A DNA stretch of 64,000 nt from QWOP01 sp003669605 (GCA_947481985.1 CANKIK010000004.1:1-64000); one strand, 5' to 3'; shown: positions 1 through 8,994, numbered from the stretch's first letter. A program made the numbers and translations. Notes: a model not told the origin generated them from the letters alone.

Positions 1-32
1 CATGAGAAGTCATGAGAAGGCATGAGAAGGCA
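1..32. repeat. Short 10-bp tandem repeat at window edge
   Basis: Three consecutive copies of a 10-bp unit beginning catgagaag fill positions 1-30, followed by a partial copy. The array starts at the edge, so its full length is unknown. It lies just beyond the 3' end of the minus-strand gene ending at 59. There are no spacers, so this is a simple repeat and not CRISPR. Confidence 0.6.
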
Positions 33-58
33 CGCGGAGCCAGGAGTGCCTCCGCGGT

Positions 59-820
59 TCAGAACAGGTAGACCTTCCCAGGCTGCACCATCTCCACCCC
101 GGGGAGACCAAGTTCGTCGATCTCTCGGGCGATCTGGGCCGCAAACCGGGCCTTGCGGTGGACGACGATGGTCCGCACTCCAGCCGGCAACTTGGCCACC
201 TCGGCCCCGAACGTGCGGGTACTGAGGTGGCCGGTGAGCGTCGCCAGGTCACTGTGGGTGGAAGGGAAACTCGCCTCCAGGAAGACTGCCCGGAGGTGGG
301 GGATGGTGGCAAGGTGCCGCCACAAGTCCTCGGTGGGGCCGGTATCCGAGGGAAAGGCGACGGCCGAGACGCCGTCATCCACCACCAACCCCAACGTATC
401 GACCCCGTGGGAAACCGGCACCGGCGTGACCGTGAGGCCGGCCCGTTGCACCGGCACCATCGACTCCAGAACCGTCGTCCGCAGGAAGGCGTTTTCGGGA
501 CTCGAGAGCTGCAGGAAGTCGGGCCAGACGCGGCCGTTGAAGACGTCACCGTGGAGGAACTCCAGCACATCAGCGGCAGCGAGCACCTCCACGCAGTCCG
601 GCCCTGGAGAGTAGACATTTTCCAGGAAGATCGGCAGTGACGCGATGTGATCGAGGTGTTCATGGGTCAGGAAGACGTGGCGTATCCGCTGCTGCCGCTC
701 GAGATCAGCGAGCAGCCCGATCGCCCCGGCATCAATCACGACAGCGTCGTTGACAAGGAACGACACGAGGTACTGCGTGTCGGCAGCGGGAATGCTCGAG
801 GGAAGGAGTTCGATCCGCAT
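59..820 (-). CDS. Metallo-beta-lactamase-fold hydrolase, class-II cyclic nucleotide phosphodiesterase-like
   Basis: A 253-residue soluble protein with the metal-binding motif HEHLDH at residues 53-58, matching the class-II cAMP phosphodiesterase signature HxHLDH followed by a hydrophobic residue and a small residue. Later His and Asp residues (SHG near 148, SDTG near 167, a C-terminal VHRK) fit the remaining metal ligands of this fold. The likely reaction is hydrolysis of cyclic nucleotides in the cytoplasm. I chose the ATG at 820, preceded by GGAG. A GTG at 862 overlaps the stop of the upstream channel gene by 4 bases and is an alternative. The two genes are translationally close, and the channel has a cNMP-binding domain, which supports the phosphodiesterase reading. 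Another small-molecule hydrolase of the same fold is possible. Confidence 0.75.
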   Translation of the reverse strand: MRIELLPSSIPAADTQYLVSFLVNDAVVIDAGAIGLLADLERQQRIRHVFLTHEHLDHIASLPIFLENVYSPGPDCVEVLAAADVLEFLHGDVFNGRVWPDFLQLSSPENAFLRTTVLESMVPVQRAGLTVTPVPVSHGVDTLGLVVDDGVSAVAFPSDTGPTEDLWRHLATIPHLRAVFLEASFPSTHSDLATLTGHLSTRTFGAEVAKLPAGVRTIVVHRKARFAAQIAREIDELGLPGVEMVQPGKVYLF

Positions 821-858
821 CAGTCGGCTGCTCCAGGCGGCGCGGATGGCGCCGCGGG

Positions 859-2436
859 TCACATGGCAAAGAAATCCTTGATTCGCTGAAACAGGTCCGG
901 AGGCGGGGGCTCGGGGGGCCTGCCTCCAACGGCGATAGCGCGCGACCGCTCCTCCAGCCTGACTTTGAGCAAGGCACCGATCTTATTGACGAGGCTCGGC
1001 TCCGCCTCCAGCACCCGGCGAAACGACTGTTTATCGATCTCAAGCACATGCGCCTCGCCGATGGCAGTCACCGTCGCCGAGCGGGAGGCCCCGGTCATCA
1101 GCGACATCTCGCCGAAGAAGTCGCCGGGGCCGAGTCGGGCAAGCGACACCGGTCCAACGGAATCCTCCACCGTCGTCACCTCCACACTGCCCTCGAGGAT
1201 CACGAACATGCTCTCGCCAGCATCCCCCTGGCGGATCAACTGTTCACCAGCAGCAAACCGCAACTCGCGGCTTTCCCCAGCGAGCCGACGGAGCTGGTTC
1301 TCCTCCAAGACTTTGAGCAAATGGACCCGTTCAAGCGACATTACCCGCCGAGACACGGCCAATTCTTCTGTTTCTAGTGTGGCAGGAGGGGGCAGCTCGG
1401 TGAGGCGAATCGCCTGCGTGGCCACGGGAATTTCAATGCCGTTGCGGGCCAGGGCGAACCAGATCCGGTCCCGTGCCATGCCGTCCACCCGGTCGCGCTT
1501 GTCGAAATCGGAGGTGAACAGCCGCACCCAGTGTTCGACACCACGCTCAGTAAAATTGCTGGTCACGACCGACGGCATGGGGCTCTCAAGGACCCCGAAA
1601 CTCCCACGAATGGCAGCGAGGATGATTCGCTGCACCCGTTGCGGCGACACGTCATAGGGGGTGACGACGAAGATCGACCGCCGCGACCAGGTGTCGGGCT
1701 TGGTGAAGTTGCGGATCGACGCTTGGGCAAGTTGTCCGTTGGGGATGATCACGGTTGCCTCGTCGAGCGTGATCACCTTGGTGGCCCGCCAATTGATCTC
1801 CACGACCCGGCCGATGTGGGCCTGGATGGTGTCGTACTGGATCCAGTCGCCGATCTCGAAGGGGTGCTCGGCATGGATCGCCAGTCCGGCAATCACGTTC
1901 CCGAGCGTGTCCTTGAGAGCAAAGCCGACGACGGCCGTGATCAGCGCCGACCCCGTCACCAGTTCACCGGCATTAATGCCGGCATCCCAGAGCACGATCA
2001 ACAGCGCCAGTGCGAGCATCAGCCAGAGGAGGATATCGAGAAAGATCTTCGGCATCCGCCGGGCGACCCGCTCCCAGCCGGACACGGCCGCCAGCAGCAG
2101 CGCCGACTGAAGTAAAGAAGCCACCAGGAAAAAGCGGAGGACGTGGTGGGAATGCTGGGAGACGCGCTTGGTCCCCTCGCCGATCGGACCCTCGATGTCG
2201 GCGGCGAACGTGTCCGGAGGGAAGACGAGGTTGGCGATCAGCGGAAGGACTGTCAGGCACAACAGCGCGATCGGCCCCCACGCCAGTCGCCGCCGCCCGC
2301 GGGGTGCGGAAATGAGATAGAGCGCGAGTGCCAGCAGCGCCAGGAGCAACTCCCGCAACGCCATGAAGTCGGTCCAGCCGGTGAGGCCGTTGATCAACTG
2401 ATTGAAGTCGTTGCTGATGGCGAGGACTGGAAACAT
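859..2436 (-). CDS. MscS-family channel with C-terminal cyclic-nucleotide-binding domain
   Basis: A 525-residue membrane protein. Hydrophobic segments lie near residues 27-42, 52-70, 100-122, 130-150 and 160-187. The last runs into the MscS pore/beta signature (VVGFALKDTLGNVIAG, then IGDWI). The MscS soluble domain continues to about residue 350. A cNMP-binding domain spans about 385-500 and contains GDFFGEMSLMTGASRSATV, keeping the Glu and Arg of the phosphate-binding cassette, so cAMP or cGMP binding is likely. The family is known as bacterial cyclic-nucleotide-gated MscS-like channels. The C-terminus is proline-rich. The ATG at 2436 opens the frame. The next gene, a phosphodiesterase-like hydrolase, overlaps or lies about 40 bases downstream, suggesting that the channel's ligand is degraded by its operon partner. 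Confidence 0.88.
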   Translation of the reverse strand: MFPVLAISNDFNQLINGLTGWTDFMALRELLLALLALALYLISAPRGRRRLAWGPIALLCLTVLPLIANLVFPPDTFAADIEGPIGEGTKRVSQHSHHVLRFFLVASLLQSALLLAAVSGWERVARRMPKIFLDILLWLMLALALLIVLWDAGINAGELVTGSALITAVVGFALKDTLGNVIAGLAIHAEHPFEIGDWIQYDTIQAHIGRVVEINWRATKVITLDEATVIIPNGQLAQASIRNFTKPDTWSRRSIFVVTPYDVSPQRVQRIILAAIRGSFGVLESPMPSVVTSNFTERGVEHWVRLFTSDFDKRDRVDGMARDRIWFALARNGIEIPVATQAIRLTELPPPATLETEELAVSRRVMSLERVHLLKVLEENQLRRLAGESRELRFAAGEQLIRQGDAGESMFVILEGSVEVTTVEDSVGPVSLARLGPGDFFGEMSLMTGASRSATVTAIGEAHVLEIDKQSFRRVLEAEPSLVNKIGALLKVRLEERSRAIAVGGRPPEPPPPDLFQRIKDFFAM

Positions 2437-2829
2437 GGGCGGCCGGCTCCGGCTCGCTCAGCAGTCAATTCCCCCACCCGCGGCAACCCAGAGGTCGACA
2501 CGGTCCGCAGGGGCCAACTGGTGCGCTAGGATGAAAGGGAAGGGATGAAAGGGAAGGGGTGCGGAAAGACGCTTGTGACGAGGCGGACGGAAAAGGAGGC
2601 CGCTGGTTGCGGGATCGGCGCATGGCCGTCCACGCCGGCATCCAGCAAGTTTGCAATTGTGGGAAGAGCGGGCCAAACGAGCAACCAAACCCTCATTTGG
2701 GGCCGATTCCCGACCGCTGGCAGGGGATGAGGCAGGCCTATCGATCACCCCGGGATGGACTTATCTGCTCCGATTCGCTACCCTCTTAGACTTCACCAAC
2801 GACTTTTTTCAGGGATTCCTAGGACACGT
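2437..2829. other. Intergenic region between the channel gene and rpsU
   Basis: About 390 bases separate the divergent channel gene and rpsU. A perfect 14-bp tandem duplication (ggatgaaagggaag) lies at 2529-2556. The small open frames on both strands lack any recognisable family, ribosome site or codon bias, so I call no gene. The promoters of both flanking genes should be here, but I could not identify convincing -35/-10 pairs. Confidence 0.5.
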
Positions 2830-3024
2830 ATGGTCAAGCTCACGGTACGCGAACGGGAGAGCATCCAGGAAGCGGTTCGCCGCTTCCGCAAACTTGTCGA
2901 GCGGAGTGGCATCAAAAAGGAGATGCGCCGCCGCGAGTTCTTCGAGAAGCCCAGCGAGACCCAGCGTCGTGCCCGCCTCCGCGCTGAACGTCGCACGAAG
3001 CGAAATCGGCTCCTCGGGGTCTGA
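2830..3024 (+). CDS. rpsU: 30S ribosomal protein bS21
   Basis: A 64-residue, highly basic protein matching bS21: MVKLTVRERESIQEAVRRF at the N-terminus, a central FEKPSE followed by RRARLRAER, and a basic tail. It is a small-subunit protein that aids translation initiation near the anti-Shine-Dalgarno region of 16S rRNA. The ATG at 2830 fits the family start and is preceded by AGGA at 2820-2823; an upstream in-frame ATG at 2755 would add a non-conserved extension. It appears monocistronic, with a hairpin 37 bases after its stop. Length is normal for the family. Confidence 0.92.
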   Translation: MVKLTVRERESIQEAVRRFRKLVERSGIKKEMRRREFFEKPSETQRRARLRAERRTKRNRLLGV

Positions 3025-3058
3025 TCGTCTGCTGGTCCTGATCATCTGCTCGACCCAA

Positions 3059-3088
3059 AGTCCGACGGGGTTTCTCTCCCCTCGGATT
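3059..3088 (+). terminator. Possible rpsU terminator hairpin
   Basis: CCGA(C)GGGG at 3062-3070 pairs with CCCCTCGG at 3078-3085 with one bulged base and a short pyrimidine loop, extended by weaker outer pairs. It sits 37-60 bases after the rpsU stop, between convergent rpsU and nadC. There is no following T-run, so it would be an atypical terminator. Confidence 0.35.
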
Positions 3089-3216
3089 GCTCAGGCCGGG
3101 AACGCCGGCCGCGGCCATCGCTCTGTCGGGCTTTCGCCGGCTGGGCATGGACGCGGGGGGTGAGCCTGTCTGTCTGCGGTGGCGGTTGACTGCCGGCGCT
3201 CTCCCCGGATGGGGAT

Positions 3217-4176
3217 TCAGCCTCGCCGGGCCTCCTCCCAATCCAGCGCGATATCGAGCCACGGAGCACCGTGCGTTGGCCACCCGCTGCTCACCCGATC
3301 GATGCCGGTGGCGGCGATGGCGGCCACGGTTTCCACCGAAATGCCTCCTGAGGCTTCGAGGATCACGCGGCTCTTGAGCCGATTGCGGATGGCGACCCCT
3401 TCGGCGAGCATCGCCGTCGGCATGTTGTCGAGGAGGATGATGTCCGGTTCCGCTGCCAGCACTGCGGGGAGGTGGTGGAGCGAATCGAGTTCGATTTCCA
3501 CCACCATCTCGGCCGCCCGCTGGGCCGAGAACGTCGCCCCGATGAACTGCCGGGCCTGCCGGGCCGCGGTGGCTGGATCGCCGCCGGCGGAGGCGACCGC
3601 CGCCAGATGGTTGTCTTTGATGAGGATGGCGTCGTAGAGCCCGAGGCGGTGCGTCCAGCCCCCCCCGGCCCGCGCGGCGTACTTATCGAGGAGTCGCAAG
3701 CCGGGCACCGTTTTGCGGGTGTCGTAAACGCGGCAGGGGGTGCCGGCAACCGCGTCGACCAGACGGCGGGTGGCGGTGGCCACCCCCGACATCCTTCCCA
3801 AGACGTTGAGCAACGTTCGTTCGGCGGTGAGCACGCTTCGCGTCGGGCCTGCCAGCCTGGCCACCACAGCCCCCGCGGCGACAGCCTGGCCATCCTCCGT
3901 CAGCGGTTGCCACTCCAAGCGGGGATCCGTGACGCCGGCGACCACCGCCGCCGCCGGCAACCCGGCGATCACACCCCCTCGACGGGCCACCACATCGAGG
4001 ACTGCCGTGGCTCCGGCGGAGACCAGTGCCACGCTCGTCCAGTCACACTCATGCCCCAGATCCTCCTCCAGCCAGACCACGGCACGGTCCGCGACGTACC
4101 CCACGAGATAGTCGCTCCATGCCAGGCGGCGGTGGTCACGGAGGGCTGTCGGCGGGCTGGGGGAACGATCGGCCAT
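3217..4176 (-). CDS. nadC: Nicotinate-nucleotide pyrophosphorylase (carboxylating)
   Basis: A 319-residue quinolinate phosphoribosyltransferase. It converts quinolinate and PRPP to nicotinate mononucleotide, CO2 and pyrophosphate in de novo NAD synthesis. Family landmarks are visible: TAERTLLNVLGRMSGVAT, the DTRKTVPGLR motif, KYA followed by GGGWTHRLGLYDAILIKDNH, then EIELDS, IILLDNM, LEASGGIS and a C-terminal G(x)THGAPWLDIALD stretch. The ATG at 4176 gives the family N-terminus; the open frame continues upstream to 4428 without family-like sequence. It diverges from the ComEA-like gene at 4260, leaving an 83-base shared promoter region. nadA and nadB are not in the window. Confidence 0.95.
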   Translation of the reverse strand: MADRSPSPPTALRDHRRLAWSDYLVGYVADRAVVWLEEDLGHECDWTSVALVSAGATAVLDVVARRGGVIAGLPAAAVVAGVTDPRLEWQPLTEDGQAVAAGAVVARLAGPTRSVLTAERTLLNVLGRMSGVATATRRLVDAVAGTPCRVYDTRKTVPGLRLLDKYAARAGGGWTHRLGLYDAILIKDNHLAAVASAGGDPATAARQARQFIGATFSAQRAAEMVVEIELDSLHHLPAVLAAEPDIILLDNMPTAMLAEGVAIRNRLKSRVILEASGGISVETVAAIAATGIDRVSSGWPTHGAPWLDIALDWEEARRG

Positions 4177-4259
4177 GGGGGACTCCGGGGGCAGAACGGC
4201 TGCTGGGCTCTTCTCCGGGCAGCGTACCGCGACGACGAGCGGAGGGGGAAGGAGGTAGG

Positions 4260-4670
4260 ATGTTCGGCATGAACATGGCCTTCGTCGAGCGTCTCCTTCC
4301 CCGGAGGGCCCAGCCCCTCGTCGCCGTCGTCGTCGCCGCCTGCCTGGTGGGGATGATGATCTGGTTTCTCGCCTCCGGCGGGCTGGATGGTGGACTGGTC
4401 GATCACGACTTCCCCCCCACAATGCCACTGCGGTTCACGGTCGACATCAACGCTGCCAGCACGGGCGAACTGGCCCAACTCCCGGGCGTCGGCCCGGCTC
4501 TGGCCAGACGGATCGCCGACCACCGGGCCAACCGGGGACCGTTCCATGCCGCCGAGCAACTGCTCGACGTGCCCGGTATTGGTGAGGCCACGCTCGATCG
4601 GCTGCGCCCTCACCTCAGACAACTCTCTCCCCCACCAATCCCCGCCACCGCTGCAGGAGACGCTCCATGA
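4260..4670 (+). CDS. ComEA-like helix-hairpin-helix DNA-binding protein, membrane anchored
   Basis: A 136-residue protein with one N-terminal membrane segment (LVAVVVAACLVGMMIWFLA) and a tandem helix-hairpin-helix domain: DINAASTGELAQLPGVGPAL, then a second hairpin with LLDVPGIGEATLDRL. This layout matches ComEA-type proteins, which bind DNA at the outer face of the membrane during uptake. A strong AAGGAGGT lies at 4249-4256; the ATG at 4260 is close behind it, and another in-frame ATG at 4269 would also fit. The stop overlaps the uvrB start by 4 bases (ATGA), so the two are translationally coupled. A role in DNA uptake is inferred from the family only. Confidence 0.8.
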   Translation: MFGMNMAFVERLLPRRAQPLVAVVVAACLVGMMIWFLASGGLDGGLVDHDFPPTMPLRFTVDINAASTGELAQLPGVGPALARRIADHRANRGPFHAAEQLLDVPGIGEATLDRLRPHLRQLSPPPIPATAAGDAP

Positions 4671-6757
4671 CGACGCTCCGCGAAGGGGTCTTTGAATTGG
4701 TGAGCCCCTACCAGCCGGCCGGCGACCAACCCGCTGCCATCGACAGTTTGGTCCGTGGCATCTCCGAAGGAAGGGCATCCCAGGTGCTGATGGGTGTCAC
4801 CGGTTCCGGGAAGACGTTCACGATGGCCAACTGCATCGCCCGCGTCGGCAGACCGACGCTCGTCCTTTCCCACAACAAGACCCTCGCGGCCCAACTCTAC
4901 GCCGAGTTCCGCGACTTCTTCCCCCACAACGCGGTCCACTACTTCGTCAGCTACTACGACTACTACCAGCCCGAGGCCTACATCCCCCAACGGGACATCT
5001 ACATCGAGAAAGATGCCGCGATCAACAAAGAGATCGACCGGCTCCGTCTGGCAGCGACAAGCGCACTTGTCAGCCGCCAGGACGTGATCGTGGTCGCCAG
5101 CGTGTCGTGCATCTATGGCCTCGGCTCTCCCGACGACTACCGGGCGATGGTCATCCGCCTGGCAACGGGCATGCATCTCACCCGCGAAAAACTCCTCGAA
5201 CAATTGGTTTCCATCCACTACGAGCGCAGCGATCTGGCCCTGGAACGGGGCCGATTCCGCGTCCGCGGCGACACGGTCGATATCTGGCCTCCGTACGATG
5301 AACTCGCCTGCCGGATCGAATTCTGGGGCGACACCATCGAGTCGATCGCCGTCACCCATCCCACCAGCGGCGAGGTGGCGGCCCGCAAGGACGAGAGCTA
5401 CTTCTACCCGGCCCGGCACTTTGTGATGCCCGAGGACCGGGTGCGGGCGGCCGTGGCGAATATCCGCCAGGAACTGGACGACCGGCTGGAGGAACTCAAA
5501 TGCCAGGGAAAGTTGCTTGAGGCGCAGCGGCTCGCCGCCCGGACCCGCTTCGACTTGGAGATGCTCCTCGAGGCAGGGTTCTGCCCAGGGATCGAGAATT
5601 ACTCTCGCCCTCTCTCCGGCCGCCCCGCGGGCAGCACCCCCGACACGCTGTTTAATTACTTCCCCGAGGATTTCCTGTTCTTCGTCGATGAATCACACGT
5701 CACTGTGCCGCAGGTCCGCGGGATGTACGCCGGCGACCGAAGCCGGAAAACGACGCTCGTCGACCACGGTTTCCGCCTTCCCAGCGCCATGGACAACCGG
5801 CCGCTGAAATTCGAGGAATGGGAAAAGAAACTCCACCGCACAATCTACGTCTCGGCAACTCCCGGTGAATGGGAGTTGGCGCGCACCGGGGGTGAGGTCG
5901 TCGAACAGGTCATTCGGCCGACCGGCCTCCTCGATCCAGTGATTGAGGTCGTTCCCGCCCGCAACCAGGTGCTCCACCTCTCCACTGAAATCACCACCAC
6001 TGTGGCGGCCGGCAACCGGGTGCTGGTCACGACGCTCACCAAGAAACTGGCCGAGGATCTCTCGGCCTATTTCCAACAGCGGAATGTTCGCTGCCGCTGG
6101 CTCCACAGCGAACTTGATGCCTTCGAGCGTGTGGATCTGCTCAAGCAACTCCGCCAAGGGAAGTTTGACGTCCTGGTGGGGGTCAACCTGCTCCGCGAGG
6201 GGCTCGATCTCCCCGAGGTGGCCCTGGTGGCGATCATGGACGCCGACAAGGAGGGATTCCTCCGCAGCGAGACGTCGCTCATGCAGACCATCGGCCGCTC
6301 GGCCCGCAACGTGGACGCGCGCGTCATCCTCTACGCCGATACCATCACCGAATCGATGCGGCGGGCGATCGACGAGACCAAACGCCGCCGCGAACTCCAG
6401 CAGGCCTACAACACCGCCCACGGCATCACGCCGGAGACCGTCCGCAAGGAGATTCGCTCCGGGATCGAGGCGGAATCGAGTGCCCGCGCTAAGGCATTCG
6501 AGGCTGTGGGGCAGGGGGAGGAGGGGAGGCGAGAGGCGGCCGAACTCCTCGAGCAACTCGAGTCCGACATGATGGAGGCCGCAGCCGAACTCGACTTCGA
6601 GCGGGCGGCGGCGATCCGCGACCGGATCGCCGGGATGCGCAGCGGCTCCCCGCGCTCCAAAGCCTCATCCGCCAGGCGTGGCTCCTCTTCCGGAGGGGGC
6701 CAGGGCAGGGGGGGGAGCACAGCCAGCAGCGGACGGATCCCACGTCCCAAACGCTGA
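4667..6757 (+). CDS. uvrB: Excinuclease ABC subunit B
   Basis: A 696-residue UvrB, the damage-verifying DNA helicase-like subunit of nucleotide excision repair. Visible landmarks are the Walker A region MGVTGSGKTFTMAN, the damage-probing beta-hairpin YYDYYQPEAYIPQRDIYIEK, the DESH variant of the DEAD-box motif followed by VPQVRGMYAGDR, the motif V/VI region (LVGVNLLREGLDLPEVALV, then QTIGRSARN), and a C-terminal UVR motif that recruits UvrC. A low-complexity Ser/Gly/Arg tail follows. The start overlaps the ComEA-like gene by 4 bases. It converges with the phosphatase gene at 6850. Length is typical plus the tail. Confidence 0.98.
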   Translation: MTTLREGVFELVSPYQPAGDQPAAIDSLVRGISEGRASQVLMGVTGSGKTFTMANCIARVGRPTLVLSHNKTLAAQLYAEFRDFFPHNAVHYFVSYYDYYQPEAYIPQRDIYIEKDAAINKEIDRLRLAATSALVSRQDVIVVASVSCIYGLGSPDDYRAMVIRLATGMHLTREKLLEQLVSIHYERSDLALERGRFRVRGDTVDIWPPYDELACRIEFWGDTIESIAVTHPTSGEVAARKDESYFYPARHFVMPEDRVRAAVANIRQELDDRLEELKCQGKLLEAQRLAARTRFDLEMLLEAGFCPGIENYSRPLSGRPAGSTPDTLFNYFPEDFLFFVDESHVTVPQVRGMYAGDRSRKTTLVDHGFRLPSAMDNRPLKFEEWEKKLHRTIYVSATPGEWELARTGGEVVEQVIRPTGLLDPVIEVVPARNQVLHLSTEITTTVAAGNRVLVTTLTKKLAEDLSAYFQQRNVRCRWLHSELDAFERVDLLKQLRQGKFDVLVGVNLLREGLDLPEVALVAIMDADKEGFLRSETSLMQTIGRSARNVDARVILYADTITESMRRAIDETKRRRELQQAYNTAHGITPETVRKEIRSGIEAESSARAKAFEAVGQGEEGRREAAELLEQLESDMMEAAAELDFERAAAIRDRIAGMRSGSPRSKASSARRGSSSGGGQGRGGSTASSGRIPRPKR

Positions 6758-6849
6758 CTCCGTCCGCGGCGAACCGGGGCTGGCACCGTCTCCGCTGGCA
6801 GGCTGGGGAATTCAGCCCCGGGGGGTCCACAGTCGTGCCTCTGGCTGGC

Positions 6850-8589
6850 TCAGGCCAACGGCCGCCCGGGCCTCCGTGGCGATCCGGCCCGGATCGCCCC
6901 TCCGCCGCCGTGAGCCGGTCGGCCCACACAGAGCAGACACATGTCATCGCTCCGCGCCTGGCCGGCGGCATGCCGCTCGACGTCAGTAAGAATGCGGCGG
7001 CCGATCTCCTCCGCCGAGCCGGCCGGTTGGGCCACGAGTGCCTCGAGCCGATCCAGGCCGTAGATGTGGTCCTCGATGTCCATCGCCTCGCTGATGCCGT
7101 CGGTGAACAGAACGAGCGTTGTCCCCGGCGCAATATCGATCTGCGAGGATCGAAAGCTGCCACCGGGATCCATGCCCAGCGGCAATCCTCCCTGCTCCGG
7201 TCCCACGCCCTGCACGCCCCCTTGGGCGTCCCGGACGTAGACCGGGAGATGCCCGGCATTGACCAGCGTCGCCCGGTGCCTGCAGGGATCGATGACCACG
7301 ACGACGAACGTCGCGAACCGTTCGTCCCAGCCGTTTTGACAGAAACTCTCGTTGATCTTCGTGACTGCTGCCACCAGATCGGGTTCACTTGCCAGGCAAT
7401 AGCGGACATCGGCGGCCAGCGTCGCCATCACCAGCGCGGCCGAGACCCCTTTGCCAGATACATCCGCCAGCACCACCGCCATCCGCCCCTCCGAAAGAGG
7501 CACGTAATTGAAGTAATCCCCCCCGACGTGCTGCGCCGACTCGTAGAAATCGAACACCTCGTAGCCATCGATCTCCGGCGGCTTGGAGGGCAGGAGCCCC
7601 TGCTGGACGCGGTGGGCGATTTCCAGGTCGCGCTTGAGTTTCTCCTGAACGACGCGGGCATCATGGGCCAAAGCCTGTTCGACCGCCTGAGCCGCCGCCC
7701 CCGCGACGCCCGCCAGCACCTCAAGATCCCGCTGCCGAAACCCCAGGCCGCTCTCCCTGGAATCGAGTTGCACGACACCGATCACCTCGCCGTCGGCCCT
7801 GCTGATCGGGACGCACATCACCGAGCGCATCGGGCCAGCCATGATGCTCTGACTGGCGTCGAACCGCTCGTCCGCCATCAGGTCGTTGGAGAGGATGGCA
7901 CGCCGCGAACGAGTCACGGCATCGAGCACCGATTGGCTGAGGCGAAGCGGCCCCTGTTCCTGGAGGGTGCGAAACTTCTTCTCCTTGAGCAGCAGGCGTC
8001 CGGAGCCAGGCTCACACAGGAGCACAAAGCCCCGCTCCGCCTGGGGGTAGATGTCAAACAGCCCGTCGAGCAACCTGGGAAGCACCTCTTTGAGCGACAG
8101 GGAATTGCCGATCGCCCGATTGATGCCAAACAGCGCCCGCAGTTGCGCCTCGGCGTGCCCCGCCAGGACGTCATCCGCCGATGGACTGGGGAGTTCCATC
8201 TGCGAGACGATCAGCGAACTGCCGGCAGACGAGGCCACAAACTCCTCGTCATTCTCCTGGTACGTCGTCTCGTCGCCGCCGCCGACAGCGGCCCTGGCAT
8301 CAACGAACCGCATCCGCTGGCTCCCGACCACGATTTCATCGCCGTGAGCCAGCAGGCGGCGACCGGCGAGCCGGCGGCCATTGACGGTGGTGCCGTTCCG
8401 GCTGCGGAGGTCCTCGATCAGCAACCGCTCCCCCTCGCGCGTGATGGCGGCATGGTGCCGGCTCACGGAGGTATCCAGGATCGGCACCTCGCAGGATGGG
8501 TGTCGACCGAGCACGACCCGGGCGGTATTGATCGCGAACCGCTCCCCCTCGTGGGGACCGGACAGGCATTCGAAACTGAACGCCGACAT
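6850..8589 (-). CDS. FHA-GAF-PP2C (SpoIIE-type) phosphatase
   Basis: A 579-residue cytoplasmic signalling protein. An FHA domain occupies about residues 1-97, with the phosphothreonine-binding pattern GRH, then SRHH, then NGT. A GAF domain spans about 140-320, followed by a short helical linker. A PP2C/SpoIIE phosphatase domain spans about 340-560 with GGDYFN, LADVSGKGVSAAL, NAGH, LFTDGISEA and SDDM, the acidic residues that hold the metal centre. Such proteins usually dephosphorylate anti-anti-sigma factors or FHA partners. The ATG at 8589 is preceded by GGGAGG; the open frame upstream to 8802 has no domain homology. No anti-sigma or STAS gene is adjacent, so the target is unknown. Confidence 0.9.
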   Translation of the reverse strand: MSAFSFECLSGPHEGERFAINTARVVLGRHPSCEVPILDTSVSRHHAAITREGERLLIEDLRSRNGTTVNGRRLAGRRLLAHGDEIVVGSQRMRFVDARAAVGGGDETTYQENDEEFVASSAGSSLIVSQMELPSPSADDVLAGHAEAQLRALFGINRAIGNSLSLKEVLPRLLDGLFDIYPQAERGFVLLCEPGSGRLLLKEKKFRTLQEQGPLRLSQSVLDAVTRSRRAILSNDLMADERFDASQSIMAGPMRSVMCVPISRADGEVIGVVQLDSRESGLGFRQRDLEVLAGVAGAAAQAVEQALAHDARVVQEKLKRDLEIAHRVQQGLLPSKPPEIDGYEVFDFYESAQHVGGDYFNYVPLSEGRMAVVLADVSGKGVSAALVMATLAADVRYCLASEPDLVAAVTKINESFCQNGWDERFATFVVVVIDPCRHRATLVNAGHLPVYVRDAQGGVQGVGPEQGGLPLGMDPGGSFRSSQIDIAPGTTLVLFTDGISEAMDIEDHIYGLDRLEALVAQPAGSAEEIGRRILTDVERHAAGQARSDDMCLLCVGRPAHGGGGAIRAGSPRRPGRPLA

Positions 8590-8923
8590 GGAGCCCCTCC
8601 CTTGCGTTGTGTCCTTCCGCCCCCTCATTCTCTCAATCCCTGCCGGCGAAAGCCGGCCGGCATCGTGGTGGCAGGCCAGCGGGCCCTCAGGTAGCGCCGA
8701 AGCCCGCTTTCCGCGGTCGGTGAAGGCACCGGGCGAGCGCGATTGCCTCGGCAGGATTCCGTCGGTACGCTCTTCGGGAGCGTTCCAGCCACTGTGCAAC
8801 ACTATATGGCGTTGTGAAGCAGCCGTGGCAAGAAGCGTTTCCCCGTCACCGGGGACCCGTCCGCATCTCCGGCTGGTGCCGGGCCCTCCACGGCCTGGTG
8901 TCGGTCCCGGATCGGCATCGATT
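8590..8923. other. Intergenic region upstream of the phosphatase and tRNA-Gln
   Basis: This 334-base stretch lies between the divergent phosphatase gene and tRNA-Gln. It contains a perfect hairpin, GCCGGC-GAAA-GCCGGC, at 8642-8657, with a GNRA tetraloop, in the phosphatase leader. I found no credible small gene, and the tRNA promoter could not be pinned down. Confidence 0.5.
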
Positions 8924-8994
8924 TGGGGAATGGTGTAACGGTAGCACGACTGGCTCTGAACCAGTTAGTCTAGGTTCGAATCCTAGTTCCCCAG
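8924..8994 (+). tRNA. tRNA-Gln(CTG)
   Basis: A complete 71-nt cloverleaf. Acceptor TGGGGAA pairs with TTCCCCA at 8987-8993, with discriminator G. The anticodon stem ACTGG/CCAGT encloses loop CTCTGAA, giving anticodon CTG (reads CAG, Gln). The T-arm CTAGG-TTCGAAT-CCTAG is perfect. The 3' CCA is not encoded. The TGG and weak 1-72 pair are normal for tRNA-Gln. Confidence 0.95.

Noticed and set aside
1..30. CRISPR-like repeats
   Set aside because: The 10-bp units are directly adjacent with no spacers.
2458..2748. 96-residue minus-strand small gene
   Set aside because: No ribosome site, family or codon bias; it overlaps the likely promoter area of the channel gene and rpsU.
6835..8694. 619-residue plus-strand open frame
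   Set aside because: It is antisense to the phosphatase gene and low in complexity, caused by the GC-rich codon pattern.
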